From: Nitratireductor sp. XY-223
Lineage (GTDB): Bacteria; Pseudomonadota; Alphaproteobacteria; Rhizobiales; Rhizobiaceae
Assembly: GCF_004959855.1 (NCBI RefSeq)
Contig: NZ_SPNT01000003.1
Span: 452,619 to 516,618, forward strand
Reading direction: 5' to 3'
DNA length: 64,000 bases
Shown here piece by piece: positions 54,185-62,678 of this stretch; positions within the stretch are counted from its first letter, which is position 1, and every line of letters starts with the position of its first letter. Both the position numbers and the translations under genes were made by a program. Below the pieces are notes generated by a model. The model was not told the DNA's origin and made no database searches. It saw nothing but the letters and a program-made list of their open reading frames with translations.

Positions 54185-55528
54185 ATGAGACCACTAAGCA
54201 AACTGGCCGCCGGACTATTGCTGTCCGCGTCAATGGTGACACTGGCCCAGGCCGACACGATCCGCTTCTGGACCACAGAGGAACAGCCGGAACGGCTCGC
54301 CAAGCAGCAGGAAATGGCGGCCGAGTTCAAGGCCAAGACGGGCCACGAGGTCGAGGTCATCCCGGTATCCGAGTCTGAACTTGGAACGCGCGCGACCGCG
54401 GCTTTCGCGGCAAACGACCTCCCGGACGTCATCTATCACACGCTGCAATACGTGCTGCCCTGGGCGGAAGCCGGCATCCTCGACATCGAGACGAACGACG
54501 AGATCGTTCAAGAGCTGGGTGTCGACACATTCGCACCGGGCGCCATCGCCATGGCGCAGTCCGACGGCTTGACGGCGGCGGTTCCCGTCGACGGCTGGAC
54601 ACAGATGGTCGTCTACCGCAAGGATCTTTTCGATGAAGCCGGTCTCGGCGCGCCGGACTCGTTCGAATCCATCAAGGCGGCGCTCGACAAGCTGCACAAT
54701 CCGCCGGAAATGTACGGCTTCGTCGCGGCAACCAAGATCGACGAGAACTTCATGAGCCAGGTGCTCGAGCACGTGTTCCTCGCCAATGGCGTGTCGCCGG
54801 TCGATTCGGACGGCTTCAAGCCGCTCGATCCGAAGGCGACGGGCGAGGTGCTCGATTTCTACAAGGCGATTGCCAAAGCTTCGCCGCCCGGCGAACTGTT
54901 CTGGAAACAGTCGCGCGAACTCTATTTCGCGGGCGACGCGGCGATGATCATCTGGTCGCCCTTCATCCTCGATGAACTGGCGGGCCTGCGCGATTCCGCG
55001 CCGCCGACGATCAACGACGATCCGACCTCGCGCGAGCTTGCCGCCAAGACCGATGTGGTCACTGCCTTTTCCGGGCCCTCCAACCCGGATGGCGCAGCCT
55101 GGGCAGACGTTCGGTATTTCGGCGTAACGGCCGACGCCAACACGGACGTGGCGGCGGAGTTCGTCAAGTTCTCGATGGACGACGGCTACACCAGCACGCT
55201 GTCGATCGCGCCGGAGGGCAAGTTCCCCGTCCGCAAGGGAACAATGGACGAGCCCACCAAGTTCGTGGAGGCATGGTCGAAACTGCCGGTCGGCGTTGAC
55301 CGCAAGGCACCGCTGTCAGACCTCTATCCGGCCGAAACAATCGACCGGATCGTGGCCGGCCTCGAGAGCGGCAACCGCTGGGGCGTCAAGGAGGGCCAGC
55401 TCGCGCTTGCCTCCAAGATCATCAACAGCCAGGCGATCAACCGCATCGTTCGCGAGCATATCGACGGCGAGATCGATACGCCCACGGCCGTTGAAAAGCT
55501 CAATGAAGAGCTCGCCAAGGTGAATTAA
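54185..55528 (+). CDS. ABC transporter sugar-type solute-binding protein
   Basis: The 447-aa protein has a signal peptide (LAAGLLLSASMVTLAQADT) and a cluster-D binding-protein fold: TIRFWTTEEQPERL at the start of the mature protein and AAVPVDGWTQMVVYRKDLF in lobe 1, with WSPFILDELAGL later. Such proteins deliver sugars or glycosides to MalFG-type permeases. GGGAGG precedes the ATG. It is the first structural gene after the LacI gene. The ligand is unknown, but the operon's glycosidase suggests a glycosylated small solute. Confidence 0.9.
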   Translation: MRPLSKLAAGLLLSASMVTLAQADTIRFWTTEEQPERLAKQQEMAAEFKAKTGHEVEVIPVSESELGTRATAAFAANDLPDVIYHTLQYVLPWAEAGILDIETNDEIVQELGVDTFAPGAIAMAQSDGLTAAVPVDGWTQMVVYRKDLFDEAGLGAPDSFESIKAALDKLHNPPEMYGFVAATKIDENFMSQVLEHVFLANGVSPVDSDGFKPLDPKATGEVLDFYKAIAKASPPGELFWKQSRELYFAGDAAMIIWSPFILDELAGLRDSAPPTINDDPTSRELAAKTDVVTAFSGPSNPDGAAWADVRYFGVTADANTDVAAEFVKFSMDDGYTSTLSIAPEGKFPVRKGTMDEPTKFVEAWSKLPVGVDRKAPLSDLYPAETIDRIVAGLESGNRWGVKEGQLALASKIINSQAINRIVREHIDGEIDTPTAVEKLNEELAKVN

Positions 55529-55587
55529 GGCAAAGGACCGCGCTGCCCGTGCGGCGCGGTCGGACAATCCTGACCGGCTGAGAAAAG

Positions 55588-56871
55588 ATGACTGCTGAAC
55601 CCACACCTCCCAAGGGGATCGGCCCGATGGCGAAGCGTGAGATGAAGCTCGCCTATGTGATGCTTCTTCCCACCTTCGCGATCGTTCTGGCGATCGTCAT
55701 GGGGCCGCTGCTCGCCAATTTCTGGATCTCGTTCAAGCCCGTTCAACTCGGCGACCTGCGGCCTGCGTCGCTGATCACCAACGAGCGCCTGCGCGGCGAT
55801 GCCGAAAATGCCGGCGATGCCGTCGCCATCGAATATCGGATCCGCAACTCATCGCGGGACGACACGATCGCGGGAGCCGGTTTTACGGACACGCTGCCCG
55901 AAGGGCTCACGCCGACGGCACTGGACGAGCGCTGCACCGTATCTGGACAGTTTCTGACCTGCGAACTCGGCGACATCGAGGGCGGTTTCCGCGACCGCAT
56001 CCGCATCGAGGCGACGGTCGAGCCGAGCTATTTGGAAAACGCGCTCAATCCGCGTGACAGCAGGCCGGTGATCACCGGAACGGCGGACAACGTGCTGACC
56101 AATTTCGAGTTTTCCCTGGAGAATTTCCGCAGGGTCTTTTCATCGTCCGAGTTCTGGCATGTGCTGCGCGTGTCGATGTACTACACGATCTTCGGAACCG
56201 CCGGCGCTCTGGTTCTGGGCCTCTTCGCCGCCCAGCTTCTGAACACCACCTTTGCCGGGCGCGGATTCCTGCGCGGGCTTTTCCTGTTCCCCTATGTGGC
56301 ACCGGTCATCGCGGTCGCCTTTACATGGGTCGTGCTCCTGGATCCGTTCTCGGGAACGCTGAACTCGATCCTCCAACAGATCGGCTTTATCGATTCCCCG
56401 GTCAATTTCTTCGGCGAGCGGGCGGTGACAATCAATCTGTTCGGCCTGCAGTTCGATTTCCCAGTGGCGCTGAGCACCGTGATCGCCTTCGAGGCCTGGC
56501 GCTATTTCCCGCTGTCGTTCCTTTTCATCCTGGCGCGCATGCAGTCGATTTCTTCGGAAATGTACGAGGCGGCCGAGATCGACGGCGCGACACCGCTGCA
56601 ACAGTTCTGGTACCTGTCGCTCCCGCAACTCGCCGGAATCCTGGCGGTGCTGTTCCTGCTGAGGTTCATCTGGACCTTCAACAAGTTCGACGACATCTTC
56701 CTGCTGACGGGCGGCGCTGCCGGAACGCGCACGCTGACCGTCGACGTCTACGAGCAGGCGTTCGCCGTATCCAACCTCGGTGCCGGTGCGGCTGTCGCGG
56801 TCGTTGTCTTCATCGTCCTTTTGACCTTCTCACTTCTGTTCTTCACGTTTTCACCAAAGGATGAGGCATGA
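55588..56871 (+). CDS. MalF-type permease with inserted Ig-like (DUF11-like) domain
   Basis: A 427-aa inner-membrane permease. The first helix (about 22-44) is followed by a long periplasmic insertion (about 65-150) that reads VAIEYRIRNSS, FTDTLPEGLTPTALDERCTV, LTCELGDIEGG, RIRIEATVEP, closely like the DUF11 Ig-like repeat of bacterial surface proteins, with two Cys (116 and 125). The canonical permease core follows; its EAA loop is EAAEIDGATPLQQFW. The insertion sits where E. coli MalF has its periplasmic P2 loop, so it may contact the binding protein. It overlaps the next gene by four bases. Confidence 0.87.
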   Translation: MTAEPTPPKGIGPMAKREMKLAYVMLLPTFAIVLAIVMGPLLANFWISFKPVQLGDLRPASLITNERLRGDAENAGDAVAIEYRIRNSSRDDTIAGAGFTDTLPEGLTPTALDERCTVSGQFLTCELGDIEGGFRDRIRIEATVEPSYLENALNPRDSRPVITGTADNVLTNFEFSLENFRRVFSSSEFWHVLRVSMYYTIFGTAGALVLGLFAAQLLNTTFAGRGFLRGLFLFPYVAPVIAVAFTWVVLLDPFSGTLNSILQQIGFIDSPVNFFGERAVTINLFGLQFDFPVALSTVIAFEAWRYFPLSFLFILARMQSISSEMYEAAEIDGATPLQQFWYLSLPQLAGILAVLFLLRFIWTFNKFDDIFLLTGGAAGTRTLTVDVYEQAFAVSNLGAGAAVAVVVFIVLLTFSLLFFTFSPKDEA

Positions 56872-58100
56872 CACGCCCGGGCATCGGATTCATCGCGGCC
56901 GTTGTCTCTGGAGGCATCTGGGGTGCCTGCTGGATGATTGTCATCTCCGTTATCTTCATGCTGGTTTCGGGCGCGATCACCCGACCGCCGGTCGGCATCG
57001 CCCTGCTTGCCGGTGTGGCGAGCGCGGCGGTGCTGGCGGCCACCATGCCGTCGCAAAGGACGCCCGGCATCCAGATCGCCAGCATCGCCGCCATCATTGT
57101 GCTGCTCGGCGGCCTGACTCTCGGCGCGCCGCTCGGGCTGCCGCTGTCGCAGGTGCCGCTTTACCAGCTTGTCGCCATTGCCATCCTGATCGTCCTGATC
57201 TGGATTTCCAACAGGCTGGTCATCGGCGACCTTTCGGGCGGATCCCTGCCGCGCTATCAGCTCGAACTCATGTTCATCCGCATGATGAAAGGCCTGGGCT
57301 TCGTCGTCTTCACCGTGATCGTCGCCCTGCCGTTTTATGTCATGGTGATGACCAGCCTGAAGAGCCAGCAGTCGCTGCTGGCCAATCCGCTGGACTTCTC
57401 CATCGACCTCAGTCAGGGCGCCGAGTCGCTGTTCCGTTCCTATATCGAGCTGTTCACGCAGTTCCGCTTCGGCACGTTCCTGATCAATTCGGCCATCGTG
57501 TCGGTCGCCACCGTCATCATCACGCTCGCCTTCTCGATACCGGGTGCCTATGCGGTCTCGCGGCTGCGGTTTCCGGGGCAAGCCTTCCTGTCGCGCTCGA
57601 TCCTGCTGATCTACATGGTGCCGGCGATCGTGCTGGTCATTCCGCTCTACGCCGTCTTCTCGCAGATCGGCCTGCGCAATACGCTGACCGGACTGATGGT
57701 CGTCTATCCGGCGACGACGATTCCCGTCGCGCTTTATATGCTGCAGGGTTATTTCCGCGGTCTTCCGGCCGAACTGGAGGAGGCCGGGCTCATGGACGGG
57801 CTTACCCGTGTCGGCGTGATCTTGAAGATCACGTTGCCGCTGTCGCTTCCGGCGCTCGCCTCGGTCGCGCTTTACGTCTTCATGATCGCCTGGAACGAGT
57901 TCCTGTTCGCTTTCATGTTCCTGGACAATATCGACATCTTCACGCTCTCGCGCGGTGTCGTGTCACTCAACTCATCCGAGGTGCCGCGCCAGCATCTCAT
58001 GGCCGGAGCGGTGGTCGCCACCGTGCCCGTGCTCTTCATCTTTCTGTGGTTCGAGCGGTTCCTCGTCTCGGGGCTGACCGCCGGCAGCGTCAAAGGATAG
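56868..58100 (+). CDS. MalG-type permease with extra N-terminal membrane domain
   Basis: A 410-aa permease, about 130 residues longer than usual. Residues 1-125 form about four extra helices (IAAVVSGGIWGACWMIVISVIFM and others) absent from ordinary MalG proteins; the standard six-helix core then follows, with the EAA loop in LEEAGLMDGLTRVGVILKITLPL. It forms the channel with the MalF-type partner. The ATGA overlap with the upstream gene implies coupled translation. Confidence 0.86.
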   Translation: MTRPGIGFIAAVVSGGIWGACWMIVISVIFMLVSGAITRPPVGIALLAGVASAAVLAATMPSQRTPGIQIASIAAIIVLLGGLTLGAPLGLPLSQVPLYQLVAIAILIVLIWISNRLVIGDLSGGSLPRYQLELMFIRMMKGLGFVVFTVIVALPFYVMVMTSLKSQQSLLANPLDFSIDLSQGAESLFRSYIELFTQFRFGTFLINSAIVSVATVIITLAFSIPGAYAVSRLRFPGQAFLSRSILLIYMVPAIVLVIPLYAVFSQIGLRNTLTGLMVVYPATTIPVALYMLQGYFRGLPAELEEAGLMDGLTRVGVILKITLPLSLPALASVALYVFMIAWNEFLFAFMFLDNIDIFTLSRGVVSLNSSEVPRQHLMAGAVVATVPVLFIFLWFERFLVSGLTAGSVKG

Positions 58101-58103
58101 CAA

Positions 58104-59387
58104 ATGCGATCAAGTCTGGACGAGGAAGCCATCGGCATCCTCAAAGCGAACGACAGGGGCGGTTTCACCGTTCCGACAGCACGGCTTTATCCCTACCAGT
58201 GGAACTGGGATTCGGCCTTTGCCGCGCTGGGTTTCGCGGAGTTCGACCGGGACCGCGCGTGGCGCGAGATCGAGACGCTGTTCGAGGCGCAATGGCCCGA
58301 CGGCATGGTGCCGCATATCGTCTTCCGCCAGAACGATCCGGACTATTTTCCCGGGCCCGCCATCTGGCAGTCGAACACCGAGCCGCCGTCGTCCGGTCAC
58401 TCGCAGCCACCGGTGACGGCCAGCATCGTCCTGCGGCTGGTGGAGAGCGGCGGTACAGCTGATATTGAGCGCGCGCGCGCGTTGTTTGACAGGATGCTGG
58501 CTTTCCACCGCTGGTTCCACGCAATGCGCGATCCGGAGGACACCGGCCTGGTCGGCATCATCCACCCCTGGGAATCGGGGCGCGACAATTGTCCGGACTG
58601 GGATATCGGCATGGACCGGATCGTCGTTCCGGACGATCTCGGGCCCTATCAGCGCCGCGATACGGAGCACATCGATCCGGCCGAAAGACCAAGCGCCGAA
58701 CAGTATGACCGCTACCTGACGATCATCAAGTTCGGCCGCGAATGCGGCTGGGATCACGTCGAAATGGCACGCAACGGCCCGTTCTACATGGGCGATCCCG
58801 GTGTGCAATTCATCCTGATGCGTGCCGACCGCGATCTCTTGAGGCTCGCCGAACTGCTCGGTGAGCGTTCCGCCCAGTCCGAGATTGCGCACTGGCTGGA
58901 ACGCGCGCGCGACGGCTGCCAGTTGCTGTGGAATCCGGCCGTGAACGCCTTTTGTGCCCGGGATCTGCGCACCCGCGAATTCTCGGACGGCATTACCAGC
59001 GCGTCCATGCTGGCCTTCTACGCCGGCGCCGGGTCCGACGAGCAGCGCGATGCCATGGCCGCCCATGCGCGGCGCATACTGGATGATGTCGAGTTCGGCT
59101 TTCCGAGTTTCGATCCGACGCATCCGCGTTTCGAATCGAAGCGCTACTGGCGCGGGCCGGTCTGGGCGATCATCAACTTCCTGATCGTCGACGGCCTGAA
59201 CAACGCCGGCGAGACCGAACTGGCCGATCGCATAAAGGCCGACACCCGCCGGCTGATCGAAACGGCCGGCTTCTATGAATATTTCGACCCGCGGACCGGC
59301 GAGGGCCTGGGCGGGGCGGATTTTACCTGGACCGCGGCGGTGCACCTTGTCTGGGGCAGCGGTTCAACCAATTCCCAGGCGGCATGA
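58104..59387 (+). CDS. GH63-type (MGH1-like) glycosidase
   Basis: A 427-aa cytoplasmic (alpha/alpha)6 hydrolase. Signatures include [46 protein letters not shown] (about 154-167, general-acid Asp) and [20 protein letters not shown] near the C-terminus (catalytic base Glu). These match mannosylglycerate/glucosylglycerate hydrolases of GH63. The gene lies between the permeases and the ATPase of the ABC operon, so it probably hydrolyses the imported glycoside. Exact sugar and aglycone are unproven. Confidence 0.82.
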   Translation: MRSSLDEEAIGILKANDRGGFTVPTARLYPYQWNWDSAFAALGFAEFDRDRAWREIETLFEAQWPDGMVPHIVFRQNDPDYFPGPAIWQSNTEPPSSGHSQPPVTASIVLRLVESGGTADIERARALFDRMLAFHRWFHAMRDPEDTGLVGIIHPWESGRDNCPDWDIGMDRIVVPDDLGPYQRRDTEHIDPAERPSAEQYDRYLTIIKFGRECGWDHVEMARNGPFYMGDPGVQFILMRADRDLLRLAELLGERSAQSEIAHWLERARDGCQLLWNPAVNAFCARDLRTREFSDGITSASMLAFYAGAGSDEQRDAMAAHARRILDDVEFGFPSFDPTHPRFESKRYWRGPVWAIINFLIVDGLNNAGETELADRIKADTRRLIETAGFYEYFDPRTGEGLGGADFTWTAAVHLVWGSGSTNSQAA

Positions 59388-59400
59388 GAGGATCGGACGG

Positions 59401-60465
59401 ATGGGCTCCATACGGCTTGAAAATGTTGAGAAATGGTTTGGCGAAGTCCAGGTCATCAAGGGGGTCGATCTCGATATAGCGGACGGCGAGTTCGTTATCT
59501 TCGTCGGCCCGTCCGGCTGCGGCAAGTCGACCCTCCTGCGCATGATCTCGGGGCTTGAGGAAACGAGCCGCGGCAAGATCCTGCTCGATGATGTCGACGT
59601 GACGGCCGAGCCGCCGTCCGGCCGCAAGCTGTCGATGGTATTCCAGTCCTACGCACTCTACCCGCATATGACGGTCGGCGAGAACATGGGTTTTGGCTTG
59701 AAGACGGCCGGCGAGGCCAGAGCACAAATCGCCAGCAAGGTGGACGAGGCGGCGCGGGTGCTCAAGCTCGATGCGCTTTTGGACCGCAGGCCGAAGGCGC
59801 TCTCCGGCGGCCAGCGGCAGCGCGTCGCGATCGGCCGGGCGATCGTGCGCGAACCGAAGGGCTTCCTCTTCGACGAACCGCTCTCCAACCTCGACGCGGC
59901 GCTGCGTGTGGAGATGCGGCTGGAGATCGCAAGGCTGCACCAGAACCTTTCGACGACAATGATCTATGTGACCCACGACCAGGTGGAGGCGATGACGCTG
60001 GCGGACCGTATTGTCGTGCTCAAGGACGGGCTGATCATGCAGGTCGGCACGCCCCGCGAGCTCTACGAGAACCCGAACAGCCTGTTCGTTGCCCAGTTCA
60101 TCGGTAGCCCCAAGATGAACATCATGCCGGCGAGCGCCGACGGCAGCACATTCACGGTCTCGGGCCACGGCAGCGGCGCGCACAGGCTGGGTGAGGTGGC
60201 CGGCTCGGCTGCCAGCCTGGGGATCCGGCCGGAGCACATCGACCTTGCCGAGGGCGACGATGCCCACTGCACGGGCGTCGTCGAGGTCGCCGAATATCTC
60301 GGTGCGGATACCTATCTTTATGTGAACTGCGCGGGCCTCGACACCATCGTGGTGCGGCGCACCGGCGCCGGGATCATCCGTCACGGGGAAACGGTCGGGT
60401 TGAAATTCAACGAGGCCGACATCCACCTGTTCAACGGCGAGGGACGCTCGGTCAATACGGCCTGA
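59401..60465 (+). CDS. MalK/UgpC-type ABC ATPase
   Basis: A 354-aa ATPase with Walker [11 protein letters not shown]-loop [12 protein letters not shown], signature [14 protein letters not shown], Walker [15 protein letters not shown] and switch His in [10 protein letters not shown], then an OB/TOBE regulatory domain ([11 protein letters not shown]). It drives the import system upstream. ATG at 59401 follows the glycosidase stop by 13 bases and has GAGAGGATCGGACGG before it. The gene is convergent with the GntR gene, six bases apart. Confidence 0.93.
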   Translation: MGSIRLENVEKWFGEVQVIKGVDLDIADGEFVIFVGPSGCGKSTLLRMISGLEETSRGKILLDDVDVTAEPPSGRKLSMVFQSYALYPHMTVGENMGFGLKTAGEARAQIASKVDEAARVLKLDALLDRRPKALSGGQRQRVAIGRAIVREPKGFLFDEPLSNLDAALRVEMRLEIARLHQNLSTTMIYVTHDQVEAMTLADRIVVLKDGLIMQVGTPRELYENPNSLFVAQFIGSPKMNIMPASADGSTFTVSGHGSGAHRLGEVAGSAASLGIRPEHIDLAEGDDAHCTGVVEVAEYLGADTYLYVNCAGLDTIVVRRTGAGIIRHGETVGLKFNEADIHLFNGEGRSVNTA

Positions 60466-60471
60466 TTTACT

Positions 60472-61140
60472 CTAGACGGCGCGTTTCGGTTTCGACTGAT
60501 TGTACTGCGCCATCAGATCGTTGAACTTTTCGCCCTGGACGGCGATATGATCGCGCAGCGCACGCTCGGCCGCCCCGGCATTGCCGGCCTCGAGAGCGGC
60601 AACGATTGTCCGGTGCTCATCCATGGACTGCTTCATGCGCCCCCGTACACGCAACTGCATGCGCCGGAACGGCTGCAGGCGGCGTTGCAGCTTGCGCGCC
60701 TCGGCGGCGAGAAAACTGTTGCCGCTGGCCTCGTAGAGCAGATTGTGGAAGCGTTCATTCTCGCTGTAGTAGGCATCCGCATTGCCGCTGCCCAGCGCCG
60801 TCTCGCAATCCTCGGCGGCCTGTTTTATGGCGCCGAGGCCGTCATTGGTCAGGCGTCGCGCGGCAAGCCGCCCGCACATGCCTTCAAGCTCCGCCATCAC
60901 CTCGAACATCTCGACCAGCTCGATGATGCCCGGATGGCGCACATAGGCGCCGCGGCGCGGAACAAGCTCCAGCAGGCCCGATGCGGCGAGCATCTGAAAC
61001 GCCTCCCGCAGCGGGGTGCGGGAAACGGAAAACCGCTCCGACAGGCGGATTTCGTCGAGCCGTTCTCCATCGGCGAACGCACCGGTGATGATGAGCTGCT
61101 CGAGTGTCTCGCGGATTTTGTCTGCACGGCGCTGATCCAT
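60472..61140 (-). CDS. GntR-family (FCD) regulator, probable MatR
   Basis: A 222-aa protein: IRETLEQLIITGAFADGERLDEIRLSERFSVSRTPLREAFQMLAASGLLELVPRRGAYVR is the winged helix, and the FCD domain follows with the metal/ligand residues in ENERFHNLLYEAS and MDEHRTIVAALEAG. It is divergent from matA, the position of malonate regulator MatR in rhizobial mat operons. A TTTTGTATACAAAA palindrome lies between them. Confidence 0.88.
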   Translation of the reverse strand: MDQRRADKIRETLEQLIITGAFADGERLDEIRLSERFSVSRTPLREAFQMLAASGLLELVPRRGAYVRHPGIIELVEMFEVMAELEGMCGRLAARRLTNDGLGAIKQAAEDCETALGSGNADAYYSENERFHNLLYEASGNSFLAAEARKLQRRLQPFRRMQLRVRGRMKQSMDEHRTIVAALEAGNAGAAERALRDHIAVQGEKFNDLMAQYNQSKPKRAV

Positions 61141-61185
61141 GGGCGGAGTTTAAACGCCAACCTACTAAGAATTCAATACTGCGTG

Positions 61186-61199
61186 TTTTGTATACAAAA
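61186..61199. promoter_or_regulatory. Probable MatR/GntR operator
   Basis: TTTTGTATACAAAA is a perfect 14-bp palindrome in the divergent GntR-matA region. FCD-type GntR regulators favour TTGTATACAA-like dyads. It lies just upstream of the matA promoter -35. Confidence 0.75.
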
Positions 61200-61202
61200 A
61201 TC

Positions 61203-61230
61203 TTGACATGGAATGCAAAATCGTTAGCGT
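61203..61230 (+). promoter_or_regulatory. Putative matA promoter
   Basis: TTGACA (61203-61208) and TAGCGT (61225-61230) are 16 bases apart, a few bases downstream of the GntR palindrome. Repressor binding would block it. Confidence 0.5.
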
Positions 61231-61337
61231 CGTCGGCGCCGCGGCCGGGCATCGTGCGCTATATGATTGATGCGGAGCCCTTTCCACGCAAGCGCTGCAT
61301 ACTCAGCGAAGCCGACCCCGGTCCCTGGAGTTGATTG

Positions 61338-62678
61338 ATGAACCGGTCCCGATTTTTATCCGACATACTGTCGACCATATTCGAACGCCGCTATTCCGCC
61401 TCGGCAGCCGAGGACAAGCGTCCCATCGAGGAGGTCTGCCGCTCGCTCCTGACCGGAGCCGGCGAGGTGTCCGGCCTCAAGCTGGCGCGCACCATCATTG
61501 CCCGCTACGGCGCGATGGACCCGCAGGAGAAAGAGGCGTTCTTCCGCTTCCTCACCGAGGAACTCGACGTCGACACCGATGCGGTGGAGGCGAGCGCCCG
61601 TCTTTACGGTTCCGAGCGCACGCCCGAGCACCTCGAGGCGCTGATCGGCACGGCGGAACCGGTACGCCAGGAGCTATTGCGCCGTATCAACCAGGTGCCC
61701 GGCGCCACCGCGCAGCTTGTCGCCATGCGGCTCGATCTGCTCGGTTTCCTCAAGGACAACCCGGCGTTCGGGCGCACCGATCTCGACTTCATTCATCTCT
61801 TCACATCCTGGTTCAACAGGGGGTTCCTCGTGCTGCGACGGATCGACTGGGACACGCCCGCCAATATCCTTGAGAAGATCATCGAATATGAAGCGGTGCA
61901 CGCCATCGACGACTGGCACGATCTGCGGCGGCGGATCGAGCCGGAGGACCGCCACTGCTTCGCCTTCTTCCACCCGGTCATGCCGGACGAGCCGTTGATT
62001 TTCGTTGAGGTTGCGCTCGCCAAGGGCGTTCCCGGATCGGTGCAGGAGGTGCTCGCTGAGGAACGTGAAATTCTTTCAGAATCTCAGGCCGATACGGCGG
62101 TTTTTTATTCCATTTCCAACTGTCAGCGCGGCCTGCGCGGCATTTCCTTCGGCAATTCGCTGATCAAGCAGGTCGTCGAAGACCTGTCGCGCGACCTGCC
62201 GCACCTGAAGACCTTCGTGACACTGTCGCCGGTGCCGGGTCTCAATCGCTGGTTGCAGGGACTGAAGGAAGAGCGGCCCGACGGTGCGGTTTCGGAGATT
62301 TTGTCGGCGGTCGAACATGCGGAAAGGAGCGGCGATACGGATTCGCTTGACCATTTCGCGCCTGAAATGCGTTACCTTGCGACGCAATACCTTGTCGAGC
62401 AGAAGCGGCCCAACGGCCTGCCGCTCGATCCGGTGGCGCGCTTTCATCTCGGCAACGGTGCGCTGGTCCACGATGTGCACGCGCTTGCCGACATCTCGCC
62501 GAACGGATTGCGCCAGTCCAGCGGCGTGATGGTCAACTACCTTTACGATCTGTCGAAGGTCGAACAGAACCACGAAGAATTTGCCACCAATCAGACGGTC
62601 GCCCAGTCACGCACGATCCAGTCGATCCTGCGCGCCGGCTTCCCCGACAGGAAAACACGGAAAACCGCCAATGGCTAA
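61338..62678 (+). CDS. matA: Malonyl-CoA decarboxylase
   Basis: A 446-aa protein of the eukaryote-like MCD family: the N-terminal helical domain (SRFLSDILSTIFERRY...) and a GNAT-like catalytic domain with HCFAFFHPVMPDEPLIFVEVAL and FSYSI-like FYSISNCQRGLRGISFGN, ending HLGNGALVHDVHALAD with the catalytic His. It turns malonyl-CoA into acetyl-CoA and CO2. The ATG at 61338 is used here; a TTG one codon upstream is possible. matB overlaps its stop by eight bases. Confidence 0.92.
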   Translation: MNRSRFLSDILSTIFERRYSASAAEDKRPIEEVCRSLLTGAGEVSGLKLARTIIARYGAMDPQEKEAFFRFLTEELDVDTDAVEASARLYGSERTPEHLEALIGTAEPVRQELLRRINQVPGATAQLVAMRLDLLGFLKDNPAFGRTDLDFIHLFTSWFNRGFLVLRRIDWDTPANILEKIIEYEAVHAIDDWHDLRRRIEPEDRHCFAFFHPVMPDEPLIFVEVALAKGVPGSVQEVLAEEREILSESQADTAVFYSISNCQRGLRGISFGNSLIKQVVEDLSRDLPHLKTFVTLSPVPGLNRWLQGLKEERPDGAVSEILSAVEHAERSGDTDSLDHFAPEMRYLATQYLVEQKRPNGLPLDPVARFHLGNGALVHDVHALADISPNGLRQSSGVMVNYLYDLSKVEQNHEEFATNQTVAQSRTIQSILRAGFPDRKTRKTANG

